Assembly (NCBI GenBank): GCA_011389865.1
Contig: JAABTL010000006.1
Coordinates: 1-64,000 of the forward strand
Reading direction: 5' to 3'
Origin: Trueperaceae bacterium
Lineage (GTDB): Bacteria; Deinococcota; Deinococci; Deinococcales; Trueperaceae
DNA length: 64,000 bases
Part shown: positions 44,925-54,624 of the stretch, piece by piece
Numbering within the stretch: position 1 is the first letter of the stretch
How the letters are laid out: every line of letters begins with the position of its first letter
Program-made: the position numbers and the translations under genes
The notes under the pieces: model-generated
Databases searched by the model: none
Told to the model about the DNA's origin: nothing
The model's input: only the letters and a program-made list of their open reading frames with translations

Positions 44925-46498
44925 CCGCCATCGGCTGGCTGCGGCGCCGCACGCTCGCTCGGGCGACCCGCGGCTACGTCGTGTGGGTGGGGCGCGCGGT
45001 CGGGTGGTGGACGATCGGCTACCTGGTGTTCTGGTTGCTGGTGTTCGTCACCGCGGGCGTCGAGTCGTTGCCGCGCAGCGACGCCCCGCCGGCCGCCCCG
45101 TTGGCGGCGATCGCGGGCGCGCTGGCGGGGGTCTCGTTCCTCGCGCTGTTCGTCGCCGGCCGCACCCCGAACGTGGTGCTCGACCGCCGCGACCTCTACC
45201 GCCTGGGGCTCGCACCCGCGGCCCCGGGTGACGTGTTGGGCCTGCGCCTGGCCGAGCGCCGGCTGTGGCGGGCCGCCATCGGCGCCGCCGCGGGCGGGAC
45301 GTGGTCGCTGGTGGCGCCGGCGCTCTTCCACCTCCACGCGCCGTGGGCCGCTCCAGCCATGGCGCTCCTGGCCGTGGCCCACGCGGACCTCGGCTGGCTG
45401 CGCTACGCGGGCTTCCGGCGCACCGACGGCGAGGGGCGCGCGGCCCGCGCCGCCGCCAACTGGGGGATCCTCGGGGCCGCCGTCCTCGCGGCGGCCGGCG
45501 CCGCACCCGGTTCGTGGGGCGCGCTCGGCCTCGCCGGCGCGCTGACCTCGGCCCACCCGGGCACGCTGCTGCTGCCCGCGGCGCTCGCCGCCGCCGGCAG
45601 CGTCCTCGTGGGTCGCTCGCTGGCGTCGCGCTGGCCACCGCGCTTCGCCGCCCAGAGCCTGGTGCTGACCCAACTGCAGGCGATGCGCACGCTGCGGCTC
45701 CTGGCCGGCGTGGCCGGGATGGTGTCGGGGCGCGAGGCGGACGCGGCCGAGCGCGAGCGCCTGCTCGCGACGCTGCACGATCGGCCCGGGGCGACGCGGC
45801 CGCGTCGCTCGCTGCGGCCGCCGGCGCTCGACCGCCGTCCGTGGCGGGCCCTCGCGTGGCGCGCGGCCTCGTCGCTGGTCCGCCGACGCGTCTTCGCCCA
45901 GTTGCGGACGGTCGTCTGGAGCGTCGGCGCGGTCGCCGCCGGCTGGGCCGCGGCGCCCGCGCTGATCGGGGATCGGCTGCCGGCGGGCGGCGTACCGGGC
46001 GTCGCGCAGCCCGCGGTCGCCGCCGATCCCCTGGGCGCGGCGTTCGTGGCTGCCCTCGGCGTACTGGGCGGCGCCTGGCTCTTGGCGCGCGCCGGCGCCG
46101 CGCTGCTGGGCCCCGATCTGCCGCGCGGCACCGTGCCGGTCGAGGCGACCGAACGCACGCGCGGCCGCCTGGCGGTGCCCGTGGTCGTCTTGACGCTCGC
46201 CGCGGTGCCCGCCTACGCGCTGGCCAGCGCTCTCCGAGGCTGGATCGGCCTCGGTGCCGCCGGCCACGATCCACTGCTGACGTCCTTGGCGCTGGCCGCG
46301 CTGCTGCTGACGGTCCTGGTCGCGCTGGAGAAGTACGCGACCTGGACGGGCGTTGCCGCCGGCGCCTGGGAGGCGACGCTGGTGGCCGCGCTGGTCGCCA
46401 CCCTGCCGTCGCTGCTGCTGGGCGTCTTCGGGGTGCCCGGCGCGGCGCTGCCGCTGCAGCTGGTGCTGCTCACGCTGCTGTGGTGGGTGCCGGTCTGA
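44921..46498 (+). CDS. Multi-pass membrane component of the ABC exporter
   Basis: 525 residues, very hydrophobic, with about ten membrane segments (for example 27-45, 60-78, 120-150, 165-200, 300-320, 345-370, 395-415, 430-520). There is no motif I recognise beyond the general ABC-2-like layout. The four-base overlap with the ATPase gene makes it the likely permease. A basic, Arg-rich cytoplasmic loop (ATLHDRPGATRPRRSLRPPALDR...) lies in the middle and may contact the ATPase. Cargo unknown. Confidence 0.6.
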   Translation: MTAIGWLRRRTLARATRGYVVWVGRAVGWWTIGYLVFWLLVFVTAGVESLPRSDAPPAAPLAAIAGALAGVSFLALFVAGRTPNVVLDRRDLYRLGLAPAAPGDVLGLRLAERRLWRAAIGAAAGGTWSLVAPALFHLHAPWAAPAMALLAVAHADLGWLRYAGFRRTDGEGRAARAAANWGILGAAVLAAAGAAPGSWGALGLAGALTSAHPGTLLLPAALAAAGSVLVGRSLASRWPPRFAAQSLVLTQLQAMRTLRLLAGVAGMVSGREADAAERERLLATLHDRPGATRPRRSLRPPALDRRPWRALAWRAASSLVRRRVFAQLRTVVWSVGAVAAGWAAAPALIGDRLPAGGVPGVAQPAVAADPLGAAFVAALGVLGGAWLLARAGAALLGPDLPRGTVPVEATERTRGRLAVPVVVLTLAAVPAYALASALRGWIGLGAAGHDPLLTSLALAALLLTVLVALEKYATWTGVAAGAWEATLVAALVATLPSLLLGVFGVPGAALPLQLVLLTLLWWVPV

Positions 46499-46533
46499 CG
46501 GACCGCGGGAGCGATGCGCACTCGCGGCGGCGT

Positions 46534-46539
46534 TAGGCT
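46534..46539 (+). promoter_or_regulatory. -10 element of the VOC protein gene
   Basis: TAGGCT six bases before the ATG at 46546, no ribosome-binding site. Confidence 0.55.
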
Positions 46540-46545
46540 GCCGGC

Positions 46546-46962
46546 ATGCCCCACGCCCCTCTCCCCGCCACCGGTCAGGTCACCTTCCTGCCGACCGCCG
46601 ACCTGGACGCGACCCACGCCTTCTACGGCGGCCTGCTCGGCTTGCCGCTCGTGCGCGATCAGGACGTGTGCCGCATCTACCGCGCGAGTCCCGGAACGGG
46701 CGCCGAGAACGGCGGCGGCTACTGGGGCTTCTGCGACCGCGGTGACGCGGACGGTGGCCACGTCGTCCCCGAAGGCGTCCGGGTGGTGCTGACCCTGCTG
46801 GTCGACGACGTCGAGGCTGCCTACCGCGAGATGGTCGCGCGCGGTGCCGTGCCCGAGGGCCCGCCGGCGCACCACGAGCGCTACGCCGTGACGTCGTTCT
46901 TCGTGCGCGACCCGAACGGCTACCTCGTCGAGTTCCAGCGCTTCGACGTGCCGGTGGTGTGA
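46546..46962 (+). CDS. Glyoxalase/bleomycin-resistance (VOC) family protein
   Basis: 138 residues forming one VOC module pair: TFLPTADLDATHAFYGGLLGLPLVRDQDVCRIYRA... and VVLTLLVDDVEAAYREMVARGAVPEGPPAHHERYAVTSFFVRDPNGYLVEFQRF. The family binds a metal with two betaalphabetabetabeta units; members include dioxygenases, isomerases and resistance proteins, so the reaction cannot be named. A 16-bp hairpin ends the gene. Confidence 0.8.
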   Translation: MPHAPLPATGQVTFLPTADLDATHAFYGGLLGLPLVRDQDVCRIYRASPGTGAENGGGYWGFCDRGDADGGHVVPEGVRVVLTLLVDDVEAAYREMVARGAVPEGPPAHHERYAVTSFFVRDPNGYLVEFQRFDVPVV

Positions 46963-46970
46963 GCCGCGGC

Positions 46971-47009
46971 CGGCGGCGACCGGCGCACCCGTCGCGCCGG
47001 TCGCCGCCG
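46971..47009 (+). terminator. Terminator hairpin after the VOC gene
   Basis: Perfect 16-bp stem (46971-46986 with 46994-47009), 7-base loop, starting eight bases after the stop, no U tract. Confidence 0.7.
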
Positions 47010-47027
47010 CACGGCGCCGCACGGCGT

Positions 47028-47033
47028 TAGCCT
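47028..47033 (+). promoter_or_regulatory. -10 element of the DUF2461 gene
   Basis: TAGCCT five bases before the ATG at 47039, no ribosome-binding site. Confidence 0.5.
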
Positions 47034-47038
47034 GGGCC

Positions 47039-47707
47039 ATGACCGCCCCCCGTTTCAGCGGCTTCGGCCCCGCCGTGACCGATTGGTTCGTCGCGCTCGC
47101 GTCCGACAACTCGCGCGCCTATTGGGCCGCCACCAAGGACATCTGGCAGCGCGACGTCCGCGATCCTCTCGAGACGCTGCTCGCCGAGCTCGCCGAGGAG
47201 GCGGGCGGCCGCGTCAAGCTGTTCCGGCCGCACCGCGATCAGCGCTTCGCGCGCGGTGGTGGGCCGCTGAAGGCCAACGCCGGCGGCCTCGTGTTCGGCG
47301 CGGCGTCGAGCGCAGCGTCGCGCTACCTCGAGGTCTCGGCGGAGGGGTTCTACGCCGGGACCGGCTTCTACCGCTTCGAGCGCGACCAGCTCGCGCGCTA
47401 CCGGGCGGCCGCGGCCGGCGACGCCGGCGACGCGCTCGCGAGCGTTCTCGACGCGGCCCGCCGCGAGGGCCTCGAGATCGGCGGCGAGACGCTGCGCGGC
47501 GCGCCCCAGGGGTACGCCCGCGACCACCCGCGCATCGAGGTCCTGCGCCGCAAGGGCGTCTACCTCGGTTCCAGCCTGCCGCCCGGCGACGCGCTGGAGA
47601 CGCGCGCGCCGCTCGAGCTCGCGCGCCGGGTGTGGTCGGAGGCCGCCGACGTGGTGGCCTGGCTCGATGCGCACGTGGGTCCGAGCGAGCCGTCGGCTGG
47701 CGGGTAG
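47039..47707 (+). CDS. DUF2461 family protein
   Basis: 222 residues. FSGFGPAVTDWFVALASDNSRAYWAATKDIWQRDVRDPLETLLAELAEE... and KLFRPHRDQRFARGGGPLKANAGGLVF... and GFYAGTGFYRFERDQLARYRAA match the DUF2461 (TIGR02453) family seen widely in bacteria and fungi. Function is unknown. It is single and leaderless, convergent with the diguanylate cyclase gene. Confidence 0.8.
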   Translation: MTAPRFSGFGPAVTDWFVALASDNSRAYWAATKDIWQRDVRDPLETLLAELAEEAGGRVKLFRPHRDQRFARGGGPLKANAGGLVFGAASSAASRYLEVSAEGFYAGTGFYRFERDQLARYRAAAAGDAGDALASVLDAARREGLEIGGETLRGAPQGYARDHPRIEVLRRKGVYLGSSLPPGDALETRAPLELARRVWSEAADVVAWLDAHVGPSEPSAGG

Positions 47708-47726
47708 GTCGGCTGACGCCCGGGAG

Positions 47727-48632
47727 TCAAGCGAACGTGACGCGGTCGCGGCCCTCGTGCTTGCTGCGGTACATCGCGGCGTCGGCACGCCGCACGACCG
47801 TTTCGGGTGTGTCGTCCGAGAGGAGCAGGACCGCGCCGATCGACGCCGTGACGCTGATGGATCCTCCGGGAGTGTCCAGGCGCGAGTTGGCGATCAGCGT
47901 GCGCACCTTCTCCCCGATTCGGGTGGCGTCTTCGGCGGTACGGACGTCGCGCAAGAGCACGAGGAACTCCTCGCCGCCCCAACGCCCCGCGACGTCCGTC
48001 GCCCGGACGCTGCGGCGGAGCGTGGTCGCCACCATCCTCAGAACGCGGTCGCCGGCCTCGTGTCCGTACGTGTCGTTGACCCCCTTGAAGTGGTCGACGT
48101 CGAGCATCATCACGGCTGCCTGCGGCGGGAGCCCGGCGAACTCGGCCACGAGCGCTCGCAGTCGGCGCTCCAGCTGTGCGCGGTTGGCGACCTCAGTGAG
48201 TGCGTCGGTCTCGACCGAGCGACGCAACTGGCGGAGCTCCAGGCGTGTGCCGATGAGGCCGGTGTCGCCGCTGAAGCTCTCGACGGCGCCGACGATCTCG
48301 CCGTCGTCGTCGCGCAGTGCTGCGCAGCGCACCAGGACGGGCAGCCGGTGGCCCTCGGCGTGGTGGAGGAACACGTCGGCCTCGCGCACCTCCCCGTCCG
48401 CCATGCAACCGACCAGCGGGCAGTCGCCGGTGCAGAGCATCTCGCCCGCGGCCGTCACGTGGTTCAGGAGATTGTCACGGCAAGACCGCCCTACGACGTC
48501 CTCCGCGCGGTACCCGGTGATGCGCTCGGCGCCCTTGTTCCAGTAGGTGATGACGCGGTCACGATCGACGAAGTACACGCCATCGTAGAGATGGTCGACG
48601 ATGTCCTTGTAGTCTGGGGCGGTCTTGGTCAT
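47727..48632 (-). CDS. PAS-GGDEF diguanylate cyclase
   Basis: 301 residues, cytoplasmic. A PAS domain (about 8-125) contains three cysteines, C67, C71 and C76 (CTGDCPLVGC), a pattern seen in redox- or metal-sensing PAS domains. The GGDEF domain (about 140-301) has the active motif GGEEF at 219-223 and an intact RxxD inhibitory site at 210-213 (RATD), five residues before it. It should therefore make cyclic di-GMP and be product-inhibited. GGAGG precedes the ATG by seven bases. No EAL or receptor gene is nearby. Confidence 0.88.
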   Translation of the reverse strand: MTKTAPDYKDIVDHLYDGVYFVDRDRVITYWNKGAERITGYRAEDVVGRSCRDNLLNHVTAAGEMLCTGDCPLVGCMADGEVREADVFLHHAEGHRLPVLVRCAALRDDDGEIVGAVESFSGDTGLIGTRLELRQLRRSVETDALTEVANRAQLERRLRALVAEFAGLPPQAAVMMLDVDHFKGVNDTYGHEAGDRVLRMVATTLRRSVRATDVAGRWGGEEFLVLLRDVRTAEDATRIGEKVRTLIANSRLDTPGGSISVTASIGAVLLLSDDTPETVVRRADAAMYRSKHEGRDRVTFA

Positions 48633-48814
48633 GGAAGCGCCTCCGGGTGATCGGACGCCACGGTCATCGCGGAGCCGTCTCCCAGAGTAGCCCCTGCTTC
48701 CCGGGTCCTTCGGTCACGCCGACGGTACGGGGTTTCCGTGTCGGGCGGGCCCAGTCCCGGTCCCGACGCGCAGTCGCTCGACGCGCCATGCCATGCTCGC
48801 TGCGGAGGCCAGCC

Positions 48815-50449
<1,635 letters not shown>

Positions 50450-50452
50450 GGG

Positions 50453-50863
50453 TCAGGCGGGGTCCTGCGGCAAGGGCGCGACCTCCACGTCGGTGTGTCC
50501 GAAGTCGTCGCCCTTGAAGAGCAGCGGTTCGTCGAGCTCCTTGGCGAGCGCGTAGGCGAAGGCGTCGCCGTAGTTGAGGTTGGCCGGGTGTCCGCTGCCG
50601 CGACCGAAGTCACGGTAGGCGGTCCGGGCGATCCGCGCCTGCTCGCGCGTCACGGGTTCGAGGACGACGCCGAGGACGTCGAGCAGCTCGTCGAGGCGGC
50701 GCGTGGCGACCGGGTCGCGGCTGCCGTCGATCACGGCACCGGCCTCGACGTAGCTGGCGGTCGAGAGGTGCAGGGACCCTGCCGAGGCCATGGCGCGGGC
50801 GAGCGCGGGTGCCTCGGGCTCGTCCCGCAGCACGGCGATGATGGCGGAGGTGTCGAGGACCAC
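50453..50863 (-). CDS. vapC: VapC-type PIN-domain ribonuclease toxin
   Basis: 136 residues. The PIN acidic residues are present: D4 (VLDTSAII), E40 (SYVEAGAV), D100 ([12 protein letters not shown]) and D119-D120 ([11 protein letters not shown]). These toxins cleave RNA, often initiator or elongator tRNA. Starts at GTG 50863, three bases after the antitoxin stop. Its 3' end converges with the deacylase gene only four bases away. Confidence 0.9.
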   Translation of the reverse strand: MVLDTSAIIAVLRDEPEAPALARAMASAGSLHLSTASYVEAGAVIDGSRDPVATRRLDELLDVLGVVLEPVTREQARIARTAYRDFGRGSGHPANLNYGDAFAYALAKELDEPLLFKGDDFGHTDVEVAPLPQDPA

Positions 50864-50866
50864 GGG

Positions 50867-51142
50867 TCAGCGGGGAAGGCCGTCGTCGCCGTGGAGGAGC
50901 GTGCCGGGGTCGCCCGTCGCGAACGGCTCGCGCAGGCGGCCCGCGCAGTCGCGCCCGATCGCGAGGACGCGTTCGGCGAGCGCGTTCGCCTGTTCCCCGC
51001 GCGCGTGGGCGAGCATTGCGCGCTCCCGTTCGAGGCGCTCGCGCAGCGCCACCGTCACCGCCTCGGTCAGCGTCTCGCCGGTGACGGCAGCGAGCTCCTT
51101 CGCCAACCGGTGGGCGTCGGGGTGCTTGACGTTGAGGCTCAT
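50867..51142 (-). CDS. vapB: VapB-type antitoxin (Rv0623/PF07704-like)
   Basis: 91 residues. [42 protein letters not shown] is the ribbon-helix-helix-like N-terminus of the PSK/Rv0623-type antitoxins that pair with VapC. The C-terminal part would wrap the toxin. TAGAAT lies six bases before the ATG and is flanked by an inverted repeat, consistent with autorepression. First gene of the vapBC pair. Confidence 0.88.
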   Translation of the reverse strand: MSLNVKHPDAHRLAKELAAVTGETLTEAVTVALRERLERERAMLAHARGEQANALAERVLAIGRDCAGRLREPFATGDPGTLLHGDDGLPR

Positions 51143-51148
51143 GGCGCC

Positions 51149-51170
51149 ATTCTACCATGGGAGTGGTAGA
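51149..51170 (-). promoter_or_regulatory. vapBC promoter with inverted-repeat operator
   Basis: TAGAAT (51149-51154) is six bases before the vapB ATG: leaderless. TCTACCA (51151-51157) and TGGTAGA (51164-51170) form a perfect 7-bp dyad with a 6-base spacer overlapping it. Confidence 0.6.
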
Positions 51171-51186
51171 CGTCTTCCCGCGCGGC

Positions 51187-52359
51187 TCAGCCGGCCGCCT
51201 CGAACGCCGCCCGCACCTCCGCCATCCGCGCCGGGTCACTCAGCAGTTCGGCCGCGACGCCGGCGAGCACCGCCGCGCCGTCGAGCACGGTGGTGTCGCC
51301 GCGCTGGGAGCCCGCGGCGACCTCGAAGGCCGCCGTGTGCGGCATCGCCACGTCGTCGATCGCCAGCAGGCCGTGCAGACTGGGGAGCGCCTGCGACACG
51401 TTGCCGATGTCCGACGAGCCGGTGGCCGCCAGCGGGTCGACCGGCAGGGTCGTCCGGCCGCGGCGCGCCGCGTGGCGCTCGAAGGCCGCCTCCAGCGGGC
51501 GATTGAAGCGCATCTCGCGGTAGCGGATCGACGCGGGCGTCACCTCGGCGCGGGCGCCCGTCATCATCGCGGCCCCCTCGAACAGCCGCTCGATGCGGGG
51601 CGCCAACTCCTCGAGCAGGTAGGTGCCGTCCGCGGAGCGGGCGACGAGCCTGAGGCCGGCGCGCTCGGGGATGACGTTCGGGGCGTCGCCGCCGTGGGTG
51701 ACGATGCCGTGGATGCGCACGTCGGGCCGTACCTGCTGGCGCAGGGCGTCGATCCCGGCGAAGGCCAGGCGCACGGCGTCGAGCGCGTTGACGCCCAGGT
51801 GGGGCGCCAGCGCCGCGTGCGCCGGGCGCCCGTGGTAGACGACGTCCCAGCGGGTGCTCGCCAGCAGCGGCATGGCCGCCTGGTTGGCGAGCCAGGGGTG
51901 GATCATGAGCGCGGCATCGATGCCGTCGAACACGCCGGCCTGCTGCAGCAGCACCTTGCCGCCGCCGCCCTCCTCGGCGGGGGTGCCCAGCACGACCAGC
52001 CGGCCCGGAAGCTCGTCCATCAGCGGCGCCAACGCGAGGCCCGCGCCTGCGCCCATGGTGGCGATGACGTTGTGGCCGCACGCGTGACCCAGCCCGGGCA
52101 GCGCGTCGTACTCGCACAGCAGGGCGACCGTCGGGCCGGGCGCCACGCCCTCGCGCACGGCCCGGAACGCCGTCGGCAGCCCGCCCACGCCGCGCTCCAC
52201 GGCGAACCCGCGGGCCTCCAGGGCGTCCGCCAGCCACGCGGAGGCCTGGAACTCCTCGAACAGGATCTCGGGGTGCGCGTGGATCCGGTGGGAGAGTTCG
52301 AGCAGGGCGTCGGCCTCGCGCTGCACGTTCGCGTCGATGCGTGGGTTCAGGTCCGTCAT
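51187..52359 (-). CDS. M20-family amidohydrolase / peptidase
   Basis: 390 residues of the M20D class (aminoacylase/indole-acetyl-amino-acid hydrolase-like). It has LSHRIHAHPEILFEEFQAS, ALLCEYDALPGLGHACGHNVIA (metal site H and D), GTPAEEGGGGK and the dimerisation lid with VTHGGDAPNVIPERA. It hydrolyses N-acyl or amide-linked amino acids. ATG at 52359 has GGAGGAG eight bases upstream; TAGCCT at 52391-52396 may be the -10, giving a short leader. With the D-aminoacylase and proline peptidase it adds to the amino-acid scavenging genes here. Confidence 0.85.
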   Translation of the reverse strand: MTDLNPRIDANVQREADALLELSHRIHAHPEILFEEFQASAWLADALEARGFAVERGVGGLPTAFRAVREGVAPGPTVALLCEYDALPGLGHACGHNVIATMGAGAGLALAPLMDELPGRLVVLGTPAEEGGGGKVLLQQAGVFDGIDAALMIHPWLANQAAMPLLASTRWDVVYHGRPAHAALAPHLGVNALDAVRLAFAGIDALRQQVRPDVRIHGIVTHGGDAPNVIPERAGLRLVARSADGTYLLEELAPRIERLFEGAAMMTGARAEVTPASIRYREMRFNRPLEAAFERHAARRGRTTLPVDPLAATGSSDIGNVSQALPSLHGLLAIDDVAMPHTAAFEVAAGSQRGDTTVLDGAAVLAGVAAELLSDPARMAEVRAAFEAAG

Positions 52360-52534
52360 GGGGTCTCCTCCGCGGGGTGTCGCGGCGGCCAGGCTACCGC
52401 GCGGCCGCGTGCCGGCCGGCCGTGGGTCGCCACGCGGGCGGTCGGCGCCTCCACACGCCCTCCACACACGACGCGAACGATTTCGCGGCATCGTGGGGTC
52501 GGCGCGACGGCGCGCCTTCGGAGGTCCGATTGCT

Positions 52535-53251
52535 GTGAACCCCCAGCCGACCGCCCACGGTCGCGGCCAGCTCGTGTTGGTCGTCGAGGACGAGACCACG
52601 CTGGCCGAGACGATCGAGCTCTACCTGCGCCACGAGGGCTTCCGCACGGAGCGCGCCGCGGACGGCGAACGCGCCCTCGAGCTGTTCCGTGCTGCCGGGC
52701 CAGATCTGGTGCTGCTCGACCTCGGTCTGCCGAGAATCGACGGCATGGAGGTGCTGCGCCGCATCCGCACGACCTCCGACGTGCCCGTCGTCATCCTCAC
52801 GGCGCGTGCCGAGGAGGTCGACGAGCTGTTGAGCTTGGGGATGGGAGCCGATGACTACCTGGTCAAGCCCGTCAGCGCCCGCAAGCTGCTGGCGCGCGTC
52901 AAGGTGGCGCTGCGGCGCTCGGCGCCCGCGGCCGACGACGGCCACGAGGTGCTGCGCGTCGGCGCGCTCGAGGTCGACGCGTACCGCGTCGAGGTGCGCT
53001 ACGCGGGGTCCCCCTTGGAGCTGACGCCCAGCGAGTTCAAGCTCGTGCAGCACATGGCCCGCACGCCCGGGCGCGTCATCGATCGCAGCGAGCTGTACGA
53101 GGCCGCCATCCCGGACGGCGACGCGCTCGAGCGCGCCGTCGACATCCACGTCGTCAACCTGCGGCGCAAGCTGCGCGAGGCCGGCGGGGGCGAGCAGCTG
53201 ATCCGCACGGTGCGCGGGCGCGGCTACGTGCTGGAGGACCGCGGCGCGTGA
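52535..53251 (+). CDS. OmpR-family response regulator
   Basis: 238 residues. Receiver with VVEDE, phosphoacceptor D62 (LVLLDLGLPRIDG), LTAR and YLVKPVS; winged helix LTPSEFKLVQHMARTPGRVIDRSELYEAAIPDGDALERAVDIHVVNLRRKLREAG. Strongly similar to the regulator at 23.9 kb, down to the IPDxDALER stretch, so the two systems are paralogues. The start is uncertain: GTG 52535 has GGAGG ten bases upstream; an ATT two codons earlier is better spaced. Overlaps the kinase (GTGA). Confidence 0.88.
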   Translation: MNPQPTAHGRGQLVLVVEDETTLAETIELYLRHEGFRTERAADGERALELFRAAGPDLVLLDLGLPRIDGMEVLRRIRTTSDVPVVILTARAEEVDELLSLGMGADDYLVKPVSARKLLARVKVALRRSAPAADDGHEVLRVGALEVDAYRVEVRYAGSPLELTPSEFKLVQHMARTPGRVIDRSELYEAAIPDGDALERAVDIHVVNLRRKLREAGGGEQLIRTVRGRGYVLEDRGA

Positions 53252-54492
53252 ACCGACTGTCGACCCGCCTGCTGCTCGCGATGGTCGTGGTGGCGCTGGT
53301 CTCGCTGCTGGCGGTGCCGGTGGCCACGACGCTGGCCGACCGCGCCGTGTTGGCGACGCTGCCCGAGGTGTACCGCGCGCGGGTCCAGGCCGACACGCCG
53401 CTGCCGTTGACGCTGCGCTGGTGGCTGTCGAGCCGACGGCCGTCGGTCCGGCCCGCGGCCGTGCCGCCGGGGGCGGTGGACGACCCGGTGCGACTCCGGG
53501 TCGAGGTCGAGCGACTGGTGACCTTCCTCGGCGACTCGCGCGCGGCCCGGCGCGACGCGATGGTCGTGGGTGCGCTGGTGGCGCTGTTGCTCGGGGTGGC
53601 GCTGGCGGCGTGGCTCTCGCGCAGCATCGCCCGGCCCATCGCGGCGGTGTCGGCCGCCAGCTCGGAGCTCGCGGCCGGGCGCTTCGGCACCCGCGTCGAG
53701 CTGCCGCGGCGGGCGGCGCAACCCGAGGAGACGCGGGCGCTCACCGACGGCTTCAACGCGATGTCCGAGGCGATCGAACGCTACGAGGGCGAGCGCAAGG
53801 CGATGGTGGCCGACGTCGCGCACGAGCTGCGCACGCCGCTGGCCGCCCTACGGCTGCGGCTCGAGGCGCTGGAGGACGGCCTGGTGCCGCTCTCGCAGGC
53901 GGAGGTGCGACGGCTGCGCGGCCACACGGACCTGCTCGCGCGCCTGGTCGACGACCTGCGGCTCCTCTCGCTGGCCGACGCCGGCCGCCTGACGCTGGAG
54001 CCGGTCGTCGTCGAACTGGGCGCGTGGCTCGCGGTGGCGAGCGAGGCCGCCCGCGACGCCCTGCAGCCGAGGGGCGTCGGGCTGACCGTGCGGGGGCCAG
54101 CGGCGCCCGTCGCCGTGCGCATCGACCCTCAGCGCATGACCCAGGTGCTGCACAACCTGATCGACAACGCGGCGCGCTACGCGCCCGAGGGGACCGACGT
54201 CGAGCTGGCGGTCGCGAACGACGGCGACGAGGTGCGGCTGACGGTGCGCGACCGGGGCCCCGGCGTCCCGGAGGGCGAGCTCGACACGATCTTCGATCGC
54301 TTCGTCCGCGGCGTGCGCCGCGACGAACGTGGTGGTTCCGGCAGCGGCCTCGGCCTGGCGATCGTGCGCACGCTGGTCGAGCTGCACGGCGGCGGGGTCG
54401 AGGTCCGCAACCTGGCCATGGCCGAGGGTGGCGGCGCGGCGTTCTCCGTCGTCCTGCCGGCGGGGGCCGTTGCCGAGGCGGCCGGGGCGTGA
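53248..54492 (+). CDS. Sensor histidine kinase
   Basis: 414 residues: membrane helix 8-30, an extracytoplasmic part of about 75 residues, second helix about 106-123, HAMP (SIARPIAAVSAASSELAAGRF), H box DVAHELRTPLAAL with H192, N box LHNLIDNAARYAPEG, G1 VRDRGPGVP and G2 GGSGSGLGLAI. GTG at 53248 overlaps the regulator stop. The gene 132 bases downstream encodes an exported protein and may be its target, as in periplasmic stress systems. Confidence 0.9.
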   Translation: MNRLSTRLLLAMVVVALVSLLAVPVATTLADRAVLATLPEVYRARVQADTPLPLTLRWWLSSRRPSVRPAAVPPGAVDDPVRLRVEVERLVTFLGDSRAARRDAMVVGALVALLLGVALAAWLSRSIARPIAAVSAASSELAAGRFGTRVELPRRAAQPEETRALTDGFNAMSEAIERYEGERKAMVADVAHELRTPLAALRLRLEALEDGLVPLSQAEVRRLRGHTDLLARLVDDLRLLSLADAGRLTLEPVVVELGAWLAVASEAARDALQPRGVGLTVRGPAAPVAVRIDPQRMTQVLHNLIDNAARYAPEGTDVELAVANDGDEVRLTVRDRGPGVPEGELDTIFDRFVRGVRRDERGGSGSGLGLAIVRTLVELHGGGVEVRNLAMAEGGGAAFSVVLPAGAVAEAAGA

Positions 54493-54624
54493 CGCCGGTT
54501 CACCGCGGCCTCATCTGCCAACCGAATCCGAACGCAGCGCCAACCGGGCGGCGACGGACGTCAGCGAACCTATCCACGTGGTCCGCGAGACGGACCGCGA
54601 ATCCTGGATGAACGGGAGAACGCC

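Noticed and set aside
48629-48667. A 12-codon ORF overlapping the diguanylate cyclase start (ATGA)
   Set aside because: The only -10-like hexamer (TACTCT) is 16 bases before its ATG, not in leaderless spacing, and the cyclase gene has its own ribosome-binding site. Frames of this length are often open by chance in GC-rich DNA.
52337-52534. N-terminal extension of the third response regulator
   Set aside because: The extension reads as low-complexity Arg/Gly sequence; the receiver domain starts at the normal distance from GTG 52535.
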